Below, in pieces: positions 1 to 9,924 of a DNA stretch of 10,848 bases. The stretch comes from an uncultured Austwickia sp. GTDB taxonomy: Bacteria > Actinomycetota > Actinomycetes > Actinomycetales > Dermatophilaceae. The stretch lies in NCBI GenBank assembly GCA_934678955.1, contig CAKUSI010000109.1:1-10848 (forward strand), in the 5' to 3' direction. Below the pieces are notes generated by a model. The model did no database searches. It saw nothing but the letters and a program-made list of their open reading frames with translations, and had not been told where the DNA came from. Every line of letters starts with the position of its first letter. Positions within the stretch are counted from its first letter, which is position 1. Made by a program: the position numbers and the translations under genes.

Positions 1-5
1 ATCCG

Positions 6-1685
6 ATGACGGCTCTCGTCGAGCGGATCCCGGTGCGGATCGCCTGGCTGTTGGGCACCGTGGGGGTCGCGGTGCTGATCGGGAGCACGTTCCTGCCGTG
101 GACGTACAACCCGGCCATCCTCGACAACCTGACGATCCTGGGGCTGCCGTCGGTGACCCAGTTCTTCTCGCTGGTGCTCGCCCTGCACGCCATGTTCATG
201 CTGGTGATGCGCCTGCCGGCGCTCGCGGCGTGGCGGCGGGTGCTCGGTCGGCAGCAGGGGCTGCGGCGGGCGGGTCTCGGGGCGTTCGTGTATGTGCTCG
301 TCGTGGCTCTCGCGATCATCCTGCAGGACGACGCGCTGCTGGCCGCGCTGGATCCCGGCGCGTGGCTGGCGCTGATCGGCGCGGCGTTGATCTGGGTTGC
401 GGGGGTGGCGATCCCGAGCGAGGACGACGTGTTGGCCGTCCACCACCGGTTCCCCGGCTGGGTGGAGATCCTCGTCGTGGTCGCGCTGGTCGCCCTCGGG
501 TTGGGCGGGGCCGCCTACGGCCTGAGCCTCGACGACGGCGCGATGCTCGTCGCGTTCCTGACCTTCGTGGGGGCGCTCCTCGCGGGGGCCTCGGCGGGCG
601 GGTTCTTCGACTGGGTGTTCGTGGTGACCGGTCACCACCGGCACGTGCTGATCCTCGCGACGTTCGTCGCCGCGTTCAGCTTCCCGATCACGCAGGACGG
701 GTCGGACGCGAACATGAACATCGCGACCAACGTGCTGATCTTCGCGGCCACGGCGATGGGGCTCAACATCGTCGTCGGTCTCGCGGGGCTGCTCGACCTC
801 GGCTACATCGCCTTCCTCGGGGCGGGCGCGTACGTCGGGGCGATCCTGTCGAGCTCGGTCTTCGCGACCGTGGGGTGGACGCCGCCGTTCCTCGTCGTCG
901 TGCTGATCGGGGCGGTCGTGTCGGCGATCCTCGGCCTGATCATCGGGTCCCCCACCCTGCGGGTCTCGGGGGACTATCTGGCCATCGTGACGCTGGCGTT
1001 CGGCGAGATCTTCCGGCTCGCGATGTTCAACCTCGACGGCAACAACGGGCCCAACCTGACGCGGGGCCCGAACGGCATCGGCGCGATCCCGGAGCTGAAC
1101 CTGTTCGGCTTCGATTTCGGGGCGAGCCACACGATCGGCGGGGTGACGTTCACCCGCTTCGCGAACTACTACTTCCTGCTCCTGGTCGTGATCGGCTTCA
1201 TCATCCTGGTGTTCACCCGGCTCAACAACAGCCGTATCGGCCGTGGCTGGATCGCCATTCGCGAGGACGAGCGGGCCGCCGAGGCCATGGGCGTCAACAC
1301 GTTCGGGCTCAAGCTGCTGGCTTTCGCCGGCGGGGCGACCCTGGCCGGGCTGGCCGGGACGATCAAGGCGCACGTGGACACGGCGGTGTCGCCGGACCAA
1401 TACCAGTTCCTGGAGTCGGCGTTCCTGCTCGCGGCCGTCGTGCTCGGCGGCATGGGAACGGTCGTCGGGGTGATCATCGGGGCGGTCATCCTCAAGCTGC
1501 TGCCCGAGAAGCTGCGGTTCTTCTCCGAGAACCGCCTGCTCCTCTTCGGCCTGCTGCTCGTGCTGATGATGCGCTTCCGCCCGGAGGGGCTGGTCGCGAG
1601 CCGGCGTCGCAAGCTGGAGTTCCACGAGGAGGACGAGGCGTTGGCCCAGCAGGTCGAGCACGTCTACAGCGAGGCGCGGTCATGA
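6..1685 (+). CDS. livM: Branched-chain amino acid ABC transporter, permease LivM (long form)
   Basis: Inner-membrane permease that would pair with LivH and the LivG/LivF ATPases to import leucine, isoleucine, valine or related substrates. The LivM core fills about residues 210-530. It has the family hallmark NIVVGLAGLLDLGYIAFLGA from residue 254, TLRVSGDYLAIVTLAFGE around 317, and the ATPase-contact (EAA-like) loop GRGWIAIREDERAAEAMGVN at 412-431. GGMGTVVGVIIGAVIL follows at 481-496 and RPEGL at 525. Residues 1-210 add about six further hydrophobic segments, for example at 13-33, 90-106, 118-135, 153-170 and 180-207. The protein is therefore 559 residues, against roughly 300-430 for a typical LivM. 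Such long versions occur in actinobacteria as far as I recall. The ATG at 6 lies in an ATGA, which suggests overlap with the end of livH. The gene overlaps livG by 4 bases. The substrate is inferred from the family and could be another amide or amino acid. Confidence 0.93.
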   Translation: MTALVERIPVRIAWLLGTVGVAVLIGSTFLPWTYNPAILDNLTILGLPSVTQFFSLVLALHAMFMLVMRLPALAAWRRVLGRQQGLRRAGLGAFVYVLVVALAIILQDDALLAALDPGAWLALIGAALIWVAGVAIPSEDDVLAVHHRFPGWVEILVVVALVALGLGGAAYGLSLDDGAMLVAFLTFVGALLAGASAGGFFDWVFVVTGHHRHVLILATFVAAFSFPITQDGSDANMNIATNVLIFAATAMGLNIVVGLAGLLDLGYIAFLGAGAYVGAILSSSVFATVGWTPPFLVVVLIGAVVSAILGLIIGSPTLRVSGDYLAIVTLAFGEIFRLAMFNLDGNNGPNLTRGPNGIGAIPELNLFGFDFGASHTIGGVTFTRFANYYFLLLVVIGFIILVFTRLNNSRIGRGWIAIREDERAAEAMGVNTFGLKLLAFAGGATLAGLAGTIKAHVDTAVSPDQYQFLESAFLLAAVVLGGMGTVVGVIIGAVILKLLPEKLRFFSENRLLLFGLLLVLMMRFRPEGLVASRRRKLEFHEEDEALAQQVEHVYSEARS

Positions 1686-2497
1686 CGCGCTCTGACGAGC
1701 CGATCCTGGTCGCCCGCGGCGTCACCAAACGCTTCGGCGGCCTGGTCGCCGTCAACGGGGTCGACCTCGACGTGCACCCCGGCGAGATCATGGGCCTGAT
1801 CGGCCCGAACGGCGCCGGCAAGACGACGTTCTTCAACTGCCTCACCGGCATGTATCGTCCGACCGCCGGCGAGGTCCGCTTCGATGGCGCCGTGCTGCCC
1901 GCGAAGCCGCGCAAGGTCGTGAAGGCGGGGATGGCCCGTACGTTCCAGAACATCCGCCTCTTCGCCAACATGACCGCGCTGGAGAACGTGATGGTGGGGC
2001 GGACCTGCCGCACCTCCACCGGCCCGCTGACCGCGATCCTGCACGGCCCGAAGTTCCACCGCGAGGAGCGGGAGACCCGCGAGCGCGCCCGGGAGTTGCT
2101 GGCATACGTGGGCCTGTCGGACTCCGAGGAACACCTCGCCCGCAACCTCCCGTACGGCCATCAGCGCCGCCTCGAGGTGGCCCGGGCTCTCGCGACCGAC
2201 CCGAAGCTGCTGCTCCTCGACGAGCCGACCGCGGGCATGAACCCGCAGGAGACCCGCGACGCCGAGAAGCTGATCTTCCGGATCCGCGACAGCGGCCTGG
2301 CCGTCCTCGTGATCGAGCACGACATGCGGTTCATCTTCACGCTGTGCGACCGCGTGCTCTGCCTGGTCCGCGGCGAGCGGCTGGTCGAGGGGACGCCCGC
2401 GCAGGTGCAGGGCGATCCGCGGGTGATCGAGGCCTACATCGGCACGCCCGACGAGCCCCACGAACCCCCGGAGCCGCGAGCGGAGCAGCAGCGATGA
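1682..2497 (+). CDS. livG: Branched-chain amino acid ABC transporter, ATP-binding protein LivG
   Basis: Cytoplasmic ATPase of the Liv importer, 271 residues, close to the family's usual length of about 255-270. Walker A GPNGAGKTT is at 41-49. The family-type variant signature LPYGHQRRLEVARAL stands in place of a canonical LSGGQ. Walker B LLLLDEPTAG has D180 and E181, and the H-loop histidine is H213 in VIEHDMRF. The segment GMARTFQNIRLFANMTALENVMVG is typical of LivG. The ATG is shared with the livM stop in an ATGA overlap. GAGG seven bases upstream can serve as ribosome binding site. A longer open frame starts upstream inside livM, but it has no LivG similarity there, so this start is preferred. 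The last four bases overlap livF, which implies translational coupling across the operon. UrtD of the urea transporter is a related alternative; nothing here favours it. Confidence 0.95.
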   Translation: MTRSDEPILVARGVTKRFGGLVAVNGVDLDVHPGEIMGLIGPNGAGKTTFFNCLTGMYRPTAGEVRFDGAVLPAKPRKVVKAGMARTFQNIRLFANMTALENVMVGRTCRTSTGPLTAILHGPKFHREERETRERARELLAYVGLSDSEEHLARNLPYGHQRRLEVARALATDPKLLLLDEPTAGMNPQETRDAEKLIFRIRDSGLAVLVIEHDMRFIFTLCDRVLCLVRGERLVEGTPAQVQGDPRVIEAYIGTPDEPHEPPEPRAEQQR

Positions 2498-3228
2498 GCC
2501 CGGAAGCACCCGCATCGAGCCCCCTGCTCGAGGTCGCCGACCTGGGTGTCGCCTACGGGCGGATCCAGGCCGTCAAGGGAATCTCGTTCGCGGTGCACCC
2601 GGGCCAGGTGGTGTGCCTGATCGGTACGAACGGCGCCGGCAAGACCACGACCCTGCGGACGATCTCCGGGCTGCTGCGCCCCACGCGCGGCCGGATCACG
2701 TTCGAGGGCGAGCGGATCGACGCGGTCGCGGCGCACAAGATCGTGTCCCGCGGCATCGCCCACGCCCCCGAGGGGCGACGCATCTTCCCGCGGATGACCG
2801 TGCGGGAGAACCTGATGCTGGGCGCGTACGCCCGCCACGACAAGAAGGTCTCGACCGACCTCGACGGCGTCTACGAGCTGTTCCCGATCCTGGCCGAGCG
2901 GGCCGACCAGCCGGCGGGCACGTTCTCCGGGGGGGAGCAGCAGATGCTGGCGATCGGCCGAGCGATGATGAGCCACCCGCGGCTGCTTCTCCTCGACGAG
3001 CCGTCGATGGGACTATCCCCGCTCATGATGCAGCGGATCATGGCCACGATCCGCACGCTGCGCGACCAGGGCACCACGATCCTGCTCGTGGAGCAGAACG
3101 CGCTGGCGGCCTTGCAGCTGGCCGACTACGGGTATGTGCTCGAAGTCGGCCGGATCGTCTCCTCCGGAACGGGCGCGGACCTGCTGGCCAGCGACGATGT
3201 ACGGAAGGCCTACCTCGGCGAAGGCTGA
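2494..3228 (+). CDS. livF: Branched-chain amino acid ABC transporter, ATP-binding protein LivF
   Basis: Second ATPase of the Liv importer, 244 residues, slightly above the usual 233-240. It is expected to dimerise with LivG under the LivH/LivM membrane core. Walker A GTNGAGKTT is at 44-52. The family segment APEGRRIFPRMTVRENLMLGAY follows. The signature SGGEQ is at 145-149, in FSGGEQQMLAIGRAMM. Walker B LLLLDEPSMGLSP has D168 and E169. The H-loop reads VEQNALAAL, with Gln where other ABC ATPases have His; this is a normal LivF trait and not a defect. The ATG overlaps the livG stop, and GGAG lies eight bases before it. The gene ends the + strand operon. Two bases after its stop a 52-bp tandem repeat array begins, in the place where the transcript must end. 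Confidence 0.95.
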   Translation: MSPEAPASSPLLEVADLGVAYGRIQAVKGISFAVHPGQVVCLIGTNGAGKTTTLRTISGLLRPTRGRITFEGERIDAVAAHKIVSRGIAHAPEGRRIFPRMTVRENLMLGAYARHDKKVSTDLDGVYELFPILAERADQPAGTFSGGEQQMLAIGRAMMSHPRLLLLDEPSMGLSPLMMQRIMATIRTLRDQGTTILLVEQNALAALQLADYGYVLEVGRIVSSGTGADLLASDDVRKAYLGEG

Positions 3229-3230
3229 CT

Positions 3231-3567
3231 GCGTACGCTTCCCGCCCACGGGCGGCAACCGGCGCGCGGCACCTGCGATGTTGCGTACCCTTCCCGCCCA
3301 CGGGCGCCAACGGGCGCCGCCCACCAGCGCAAACGCGTACGCTTCCCGCCCACGGGCACGAACGGGCACGACCCGCCAGCACGAACGCGTACCTTTCCCG
3401 CCCACGGGCACGAAGTGGCGCGACCCGCCAGCGCAAACGCGTACGTTTCCCGCCCACGGGCACGAAGTGGCGCGACCCGCCAGCGCAAACGCGTACCCTT
3501 CCCGCCCACGGGCAGCAACCGGCGCCACCCACCAGCGCAAACGCGTACCCTTCCCGCCCACGGGCGG
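3231..3567. repeat. Tandem array with exact 52-bp period, six full units plus one partial
   Basis: GCGTAC recurs at 3231, 3283, 3335, 3387, 3439, 3491 and 3543, always exactly 52 bases apart. Within a unit, positions 1-6 (GCGTAC) and 9-23 (TTCCCGCCCACGGGC) are identical in all seven copies. Positions 24-30 vary most. Positions 41-52, (A/G)CCAGCGCAAAC-like, are shared by units 2-6, while unit 1 has a diverged right half. Units 4 and 5 differ at a single base, which points to recent duplication. The core holds the imperfect palindrome GCCC-AC-GGGC. The array fills the gap between convergent livF and the Rieske gene. Because 52 is not a multiple of three and the repeat contains no stops, reading frames stay open across it by accident. 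I see no ribosome binding site or protein family, so I treat it as noncoding. It resembles actinobacterial intergenic VNTR/MIRU-like loci in kind; its function is unknown. Confidence 0.95.
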
Positions 3568-3568
3568 G
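3553..3568. terminator. Perfect 7-bp inverted repeat at array end, possible bidirectional terminator
   Basis: In the last, partial repeat unit the core palindrome extends to CCCGCCC-AC-GGGCGGG, a perfect 7-bp inverted repeat with a 2-base centre. As RNA it could fold as a 5-bp stem with a 6-base loop on either strand. It lies between the convergent livF and Rieske genes, 27 bases beyond the Rieske stop. There is no U-tract, so a terminator role is inferred from position only. Confidence 0.3.
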
Positions 3569-3594
3569 TGTTCAGACCCTGCGGCGTCGACCCG

Positions 3595-4056
3595 TCAGGC
3601 GAGGCGCGCGGCCGACCCCTCAACCTGGACCTCGCGCGGGGTGAGGCCCCGGTTGGCGGGGCCCACCTTGACGTCGCCGGTCACCCGGTCGAACTCGCTG
3701 CCGTGCACGACGCAGTGCAGGTTTCCCCGGCTGGAGATCCGGGTGATCTTGGCGGCCTGGTGCGTGCACACGTCGCTGAACGCGATGAAGCGGCCCTGCT
3801 CCGGGTGGCTCAGGATGATCCCGACGTCGTTGAAGATCCTGGCCTCCCCCACGGGAACCTCGTCGCCGGAGACCGCCGCCACGATCCTCTGCGACGCCTG
3901 CTCGGTGAGGCTCTGCAGCCCCGACGGGACCTCGGCCACCTTCCCGCCGCAGCCGCCCAGGACCGTGACGGTGGCCCCGGCGATGGTGACGGTCGCCCCG
4001 ACCTGCAGCACCGTGCGGCGCGTCGGGTGGGCGATGGCGGGCAGCTCGGCGGGCAC
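3595..4056 (-). CDS. Rieske [2Fe-2S] protein with Tat/lipoprotein-type signal
   Basis: Small exported iron-sulfur protein of 153 residues, presumably an electron carrier; its partner is unknown. The N-terminus has RR at 13-14 followed by a hydrophobic stretch (15-33) and the lipobox-like LGGC at 33-36. This suggests Tat export and lipid anchoring at C36. The Rieske cluster ligands are Cys97 and His99 in CTH, and Cys115 and His118 in CVVHGSEFD. The usual CTHxGC and CPCHGS motifs carry an extra cysteine pair that forms a disulfide. Here both are absent (CTHQAA and CVVH), so the cluster loop lacks its normal brace. The start is GTG at 4056, with AAGGAG six bases upstream. Small Rieske genes of this type are common beside uvrA and uvrC in actinobacteria. 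Here a phosphoesterase gene separates it from uvrA. Confidence 0.88.
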   Translation of the reverse strand: MPAELPAIAHPTRRTVLQVGATVTIAGATVTVLGGCGGKVAEVPSGLQSLTEQASQRIVAAVSGDEVPVGEARIFNDVGIILSHPEQGRFIAFSDVCTHQAAKITRISSRGNLHCVVHGSEFDRVTGDVKVGPANRGLTPREVQVEGSAARLA

Positions 4057-4062
4057 AGAAGT

Positions 4063-4068
4063 CTCCTT
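4063..4068 (-). promoter_or_regulatory. Ribosome binding site of the Rieske gene
   Basis: On the - strand AAGGAG lies six bases before the GTG at 4056. This strong Shine-Dalgarno match decides the GTG start of the 153-residue Rieske protein. Confidence 0.8.
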
Positions 4069-4092
4069 CGTCGGCGCGATGGCGGAACCCTC

Positions 4093-4123
4093 ACCCTAAT
4101 GCGCCACCCCGGCGCCACCGTCA
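4093..4123 (-). promoter_or_regulatory. Possible SigA-type promoter for the Rieske gene
   Basis: On the - strand TGACGG (4123-4118) and TAGGGT (4098-4093) are separated by 19 bases. They resemble actinobacterial -35 and -10 hexamers and lie about 37 bases upstream of the Rieske GTG. The 19-base spacer is long. The strong hairpin just upstream would cut off read-through from the phosphoesterase gene, so a promoter is needed somewhere in this interval. Prediction by eye only. Confidence 0.3.
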
Positions 4124-4160
4124 CCGCTGGCCTGCCTGCCCTCGCGTGCACGAGAGCCTC

Positions 4161-4200
4161 CGTCCCCGCCGGCGCCGGGGTGGCGGCGCTGGCGGGGACG
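4161..4200 (-). terminator. Strong hairpin after the phosphoesterase gene
   Basis: CGTCCCCGCC at 4161-4170 and GGCGGGGACG at 4191-4200 are perfect inverted repeats. The inner GGCGCC (4171-4176) can pair with GGCGCT (4185-4190) through one G-U pair. Together they give a 16-bp stem with an 8-base loop. It begins 34 bases beyond the phosphoesterase stop on the transcribed strand and ends about 105 bases before the Rieske start. No U-run follows, which is common for actinobacterial terminators. Position and stability make transcription termination the likely role. Confidence 0.7.
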
Positions 4201-4233
4201 TGGCGCTACGCGCCGGGAGCCTTCGATCCGCCG

Positions 4234-6321
4234 TCAGTTCGCGGCGAACAGCTCCGTACGGAACTCCATCCGCGGCCGCTCCTTCACCACGGTGAACGCG
4301 TACGACTGCGTGAACTCCCGCCCGTAGCTGTCGGTCGCGATCACCTGCGCGCGGTGGACGCCCTCGCCCAGATCCTGCGGCAGGTCCAGGCGCCACAGGT
4401 GGTGCATCCGGTCGGCGAGGTTGTTGCCCGGACGTGCGGCCCCGGGTCCGTACTGGCTGCCTCGGTAAAGGCGGTAACCCTGCGCCTCGTCGTCGCCGCT
4501 CGAGGACTGCTGCGCGGTCCTGCCCACCGACAGCTGCCGGATCGCCGACACCGGGTCGGCGTAGTCGGCGCCGCTGAGCGTGCCCTCGCCGCGGGCCGGC
4601 TGGGTGCGCTGCGCCTGAAGGGTCTTGCCGGCCAGCCGAACCCTGACGGTCGAGTCGGTGGCGCCCATTAAGAAGTTGGTGGTGAGCCAGGAACCCTCGG
4701 CGAGTTCGGCGGTCGTGACCATGTTCGGGTCGCCGAGGTCGTTGTAGTTCAGCGGCGGGACCGCGCCGGAGTTGTTGTTGGGGTTCGCCTTGCGCCAGGT
4801 GTCGAGCGTCGTGAACCAGGACCGGAACGTCGGTGTCGACATCCCGACGTTGAGCTGCTTCTCGCCCTCCTTCGCGCCGCGGACCGTGAACCGCTCCTTG
4901 AAGGTGTTGCCGGAGATGTCGAGCGTGAGCACCCCGGGGCGCCCTCCGTCGCGCTGGAACGCCATCGGCACGCCGTCCTCATTGAGGTCGCCGGAGTACC
5001 AGTCGCCCGAGATCGCGCCGGCCACGATGTGCGGGAACGGGAGCTTCTCGACGCCCATGACCTTCCGCCACGGGCCGTAGCTGTCGCCCGCTTTCAGGTT
5101 CTCGATCGAATGGGTGTGCCCAGACGTGTGGACGACCCGGCGGCCCTCGAGCATCGCGTACACCTCCTTCACCTGGTCGAGCTGGTGCACCGGAGAGTCC
5201 ATGTCCGCGTAGGTCAGGAACGGGATGTGGCTCGCGATGACGATCAGCTTGTCCTTCGGCGTCGCGTCGATGTCGGCCTTGAGCCAGGCGAGCTGGTTGT
5301 CGTCCAGGCGGCCGTTGTAGCGCGGTGTCTTCTCGGGATCCGAACACTGGGTGCCGAGCCGGCCGGCAGGGCTGTCGACCGCATCCGTGCACGGATAGCG
5401 CACGTCGTTCAGAGCGATCACATGGGTGTCGCCCACGTTGTACGAGAAGTAATCCGGGCCCATCTGCGCGCGGAAGGTGTCCATGCTGTGATCGGGATCC
5501 GTGGCGTCGAAGTCGAGGTCATGGTTGCCCGGCAGGAATCGCACCGGGCCGTTGATCATCCCGATGGCCTGCTTCATCTGCGGATAGAGGCCGAGGTCGT
5601 CGCCGGCGACGTCGCCGAGGAAGAGCACGCCGCAGGCGCTCAGCTCACCGCGGTCGGCGATGTCCTTGAGCGCGCCGATCGTCGCGTAGCCGATCTCCCG
5701 ACCCGAGTATGTCTGGAGGTCGCCCGCCATGACGCAGCCCTGCTCCTTCGCCGCCGACGCCTTGGACTTCATCAGCGGGAAGTTCACGGCGCTCGGCACC
5801 GGGCCGGTCGGGGCGATGCCGCCGAAGCGCAGTTTCGGCGAACCGTTGGGCAGGTGGTGGTAGCCGAACTGGGCGATGCGGTGTTCGTCCACCGGCACCT
5901 GGTATCCGGACGGCTGCGAGACCGTCACGGTCATGTTGTCGTAAGCGGGCAGCGTGTATCGGCCGTCCGGGTCGGTCGTGGTCACCTCCCGGCCGTTGCT
6001 GACCACGACGCCGCCGACCCCCTTGTCCCGCTGGCCGAGACTGCTGTCCTGATCGACGTCCTCGAAGACGGTGCCGGTGATGGTGTCGGCCGCGGCGCGG
6101 CGGGCGCCGACGTCGCGGACGACCTCGACCTTGCCGACGTATGTCTCCGCGGGGACCGTCTCACCGCGCAGGCCTCCAGCGGCCTGGGCGGTGAGGGGCG
6201 CGGTGGCTTCGGTGATGGTGACCGCGCCGCCGGTGGCGCCGACGAGGGCCAGAGCGCCGAAGGCGGCGGTGACGGCCCGGGTCCGCCGCAGGCGGGGGGC
6301 GGGGTGGGTACGAGGGGACAC
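4234..6321 (-). CDS. Secreted calcineurin-like metallophosphoesterase, three-domain type
   Basis: Predicted exported metal-dependent phosphoesterase of 695 residues; its substrate is unknown. Residues 1-47 form a signal peptide: Arg-rich start, hydrophobic AVTAAFGALALVGATGGAV, likely cleavage after AQA. Residues about 79-183 are an N-terminal beta domain of the MetallophosN/SdrD-like kind (GTVFEDVDQDSSLG, TDPDGRYTLPAYD). The catalytic metallophos domain spans about 195-410. It has D201-x-Q203, GD at 236-237, GNHD at 265-268, H365 in SHIPF and GHTH at 401-404, so the dinuclear metal site looks complete. The rest matches the C-terminal domain such enzymes carry. The frame is open up to 6768, but GTG at 6321, with AAGGAG five bases upstream and directly before the signal peptide, is the real start. 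Leu codon TTA occurs at 4669-4671, rare at this GC. It lies 190 bases after uvrA on the same strand. Confidence 0.9.
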   Translation of the reverse strand: MSPRTHPAPRLRRTRAVTAAFGALALVGATGGAVTITEATAPLTAQAAGGLRGETVPAETYVGKVEVVRDVGARRAAADTITGTVFEDVDQDSSLGQRDKGVGGVVVSNGREVTTTDPDGRYTLPAYDNMTVTVSQPSGYQVPVDEHRIAQFGYHHLPNGSPKLRFGGIAPTGPVPSAVNFPLMKSKASAAKEQGCVMAGDLQTYSGREIGYATIGALKDIADRGELSACGVLFLGDVAGDDLGLYPQMKQAIGMINGPVRFLPGNHDLDFDATDPDHSMDTFRAQMGPDYFSYNVGDTHVIALNDVRYPCTDAVDSPAGRLGTQCSDPEKTPRYNGRLDDNQLAWLKADIDATPKDKLIVIASHIPFLTYADMDSPVHQLDQVKEVYAMLEGRRVVHTSGHTHSIENLKAGDSYGPWRKVMGVEKLPFPHIVAGAISGDWYSGDLNEDGVPMAFQRDGGRPGVLTLDISGNTFKERFTVRGAKEGEKQLNVGMSTPTFRSWFTTLDTWRKANPNNNSGAVPPLNYNDLGDPNMVTTAELAEGSWLTTNFLMGATDSTVRVRLAGKTLQAQRTQPARGEGTLSGADYADPVSAIRQLSVGRTAQQSSSGDDEAQGYRLYRGSQYGPGAARPGNNLADRMHHLWRLDLPQDLGEGVHRAQVIATDSYGREFTQSYAFTVVKERPRMEFRTELFAAN

Positions 6322-6326
6322 GGGGA

Positions 6327-6332
6327 CTCCTT
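6327..6332 (-). promoter_or_regulatory. Ribosome binding site of the phosphoesterase gene
   Basis: On the - strand AAGGAG is followed by TCCCC and then GTG at 6321. It fixes the start just before the signal peptide and excludes the 149-codon upstream extension of the same frame. Confidence 0.8.
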
Positions 6333-6337
6333 GGGAT

Positions 6338-6356
6338 GTGGGGGTGTGCTCCCCAC
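6338..6356 (-). promoter_or_regulatory. Small hairpin in the phosphoesterase leader
   Basis: GTGGGG at 6338-6343 and CCCCAC at 6351-6356 form a 6-bp stem with a 7-base loop. It lies six bases upstream of the AAGGAG site in the phosphoesterase mRNA leader. It could affect translation or be a weak uvrA terminator. No known riboswitch is recognised, and short GC stems arise easily at this base composition. Confidence 0.25.
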
Positions 6357-6511
6357 GACCCTGGGGGCCGACTGTGAACTCCACGTGGCTCCGCCCGGAC
6401 GGTTCGCTGACGGCTTGTCGGGCATCAGTTGGCGAAACACCCAGTCGCCGACAGGATCTCGACGACCGCCGCGCCGTCGACTCGGTGTGGTGGCGCGCCG
6501 GAGTGGCCGGA

Positions 6512-9805
<3,294 letters not shown>

Positions 9806-9809
9806 GGTA

Positions 9810-9821
9810 GGTGGGCCCACC
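9810..9821. promoter_or_regulatory. 12-bp perfect palindrome just upstream of uvrA
   Basis: GGTGGGCCCACC is a perfect inverted repeat centred about 10 bases upstream of the annotated uvrA ATG. On the - strand it is followed directly by CTACCAT, whose TACCAT fits a TANNNT -10 element overlapping the ATG. If that is the promoter, the palindrome would sit in the spacer like an operator, and translation would start downstream, for example at the GTG at 9736. It does not match the actinobacterial LexA box. A role is inferred from position only. Confidence 0.3.
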
Positions 9822-9924
9822 GACAACGCTGTCGTCCGCTCCCGCGCACCGCGCCCTGTCCTGCCGACCCCCGTCCTCTCGAGCCCGTTCTTCCCCCCGT
9901 TCCCCGTGACGTTCTCCGCATCCC

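Noticed and set aside
3079..3110. LivF H-loop Gln in VEQNALAAL as a missing catalytic residue
   Set aside because: Gln at this position is normal for the LivF family.
3231..3567. CRISPR array with 23-base repeats and 29-base spacers
   Set aside because: The would-be spacers resemble each other (a shared CCAGCGCAAAC-like right part, units 4 and 5 nearly identical), and no cas genes are present. It is a simple tandem repeat.
3134..4671. Long open frames across the 52-bp array on both strands, giving repetitive peptides such as SRPRA and FPPTG
   Set aside because: All frames are open because the repeat contains no stop. The period of 52 shifts the frame each unit, there is no ribosome site, and the frames run into the antisense of the Rieske and phosphoesterase genes.
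6374..6379. GTTCAC on the - strand as a PHO box for the phosphoesterase gene
   Set aside because: Only one unit is present; PHO boxes need direct repeats of GTTCACC-like units at 11-base spacing.
6459..6480. TCGACG/CGTCGA inverted repeat as uvrA terminator
   Set aside because: Only six pairs with a 10-base loop and no U-run; expected by chance in GC-rich DNA.
9879..9892. TCGAGCCCGTTCTT as an SOS (LexA) box for uvrA
   Set aside because: The spacing and the right half do not match the actinobacterial LexA box TCGAAC-N4-GTTCGA.
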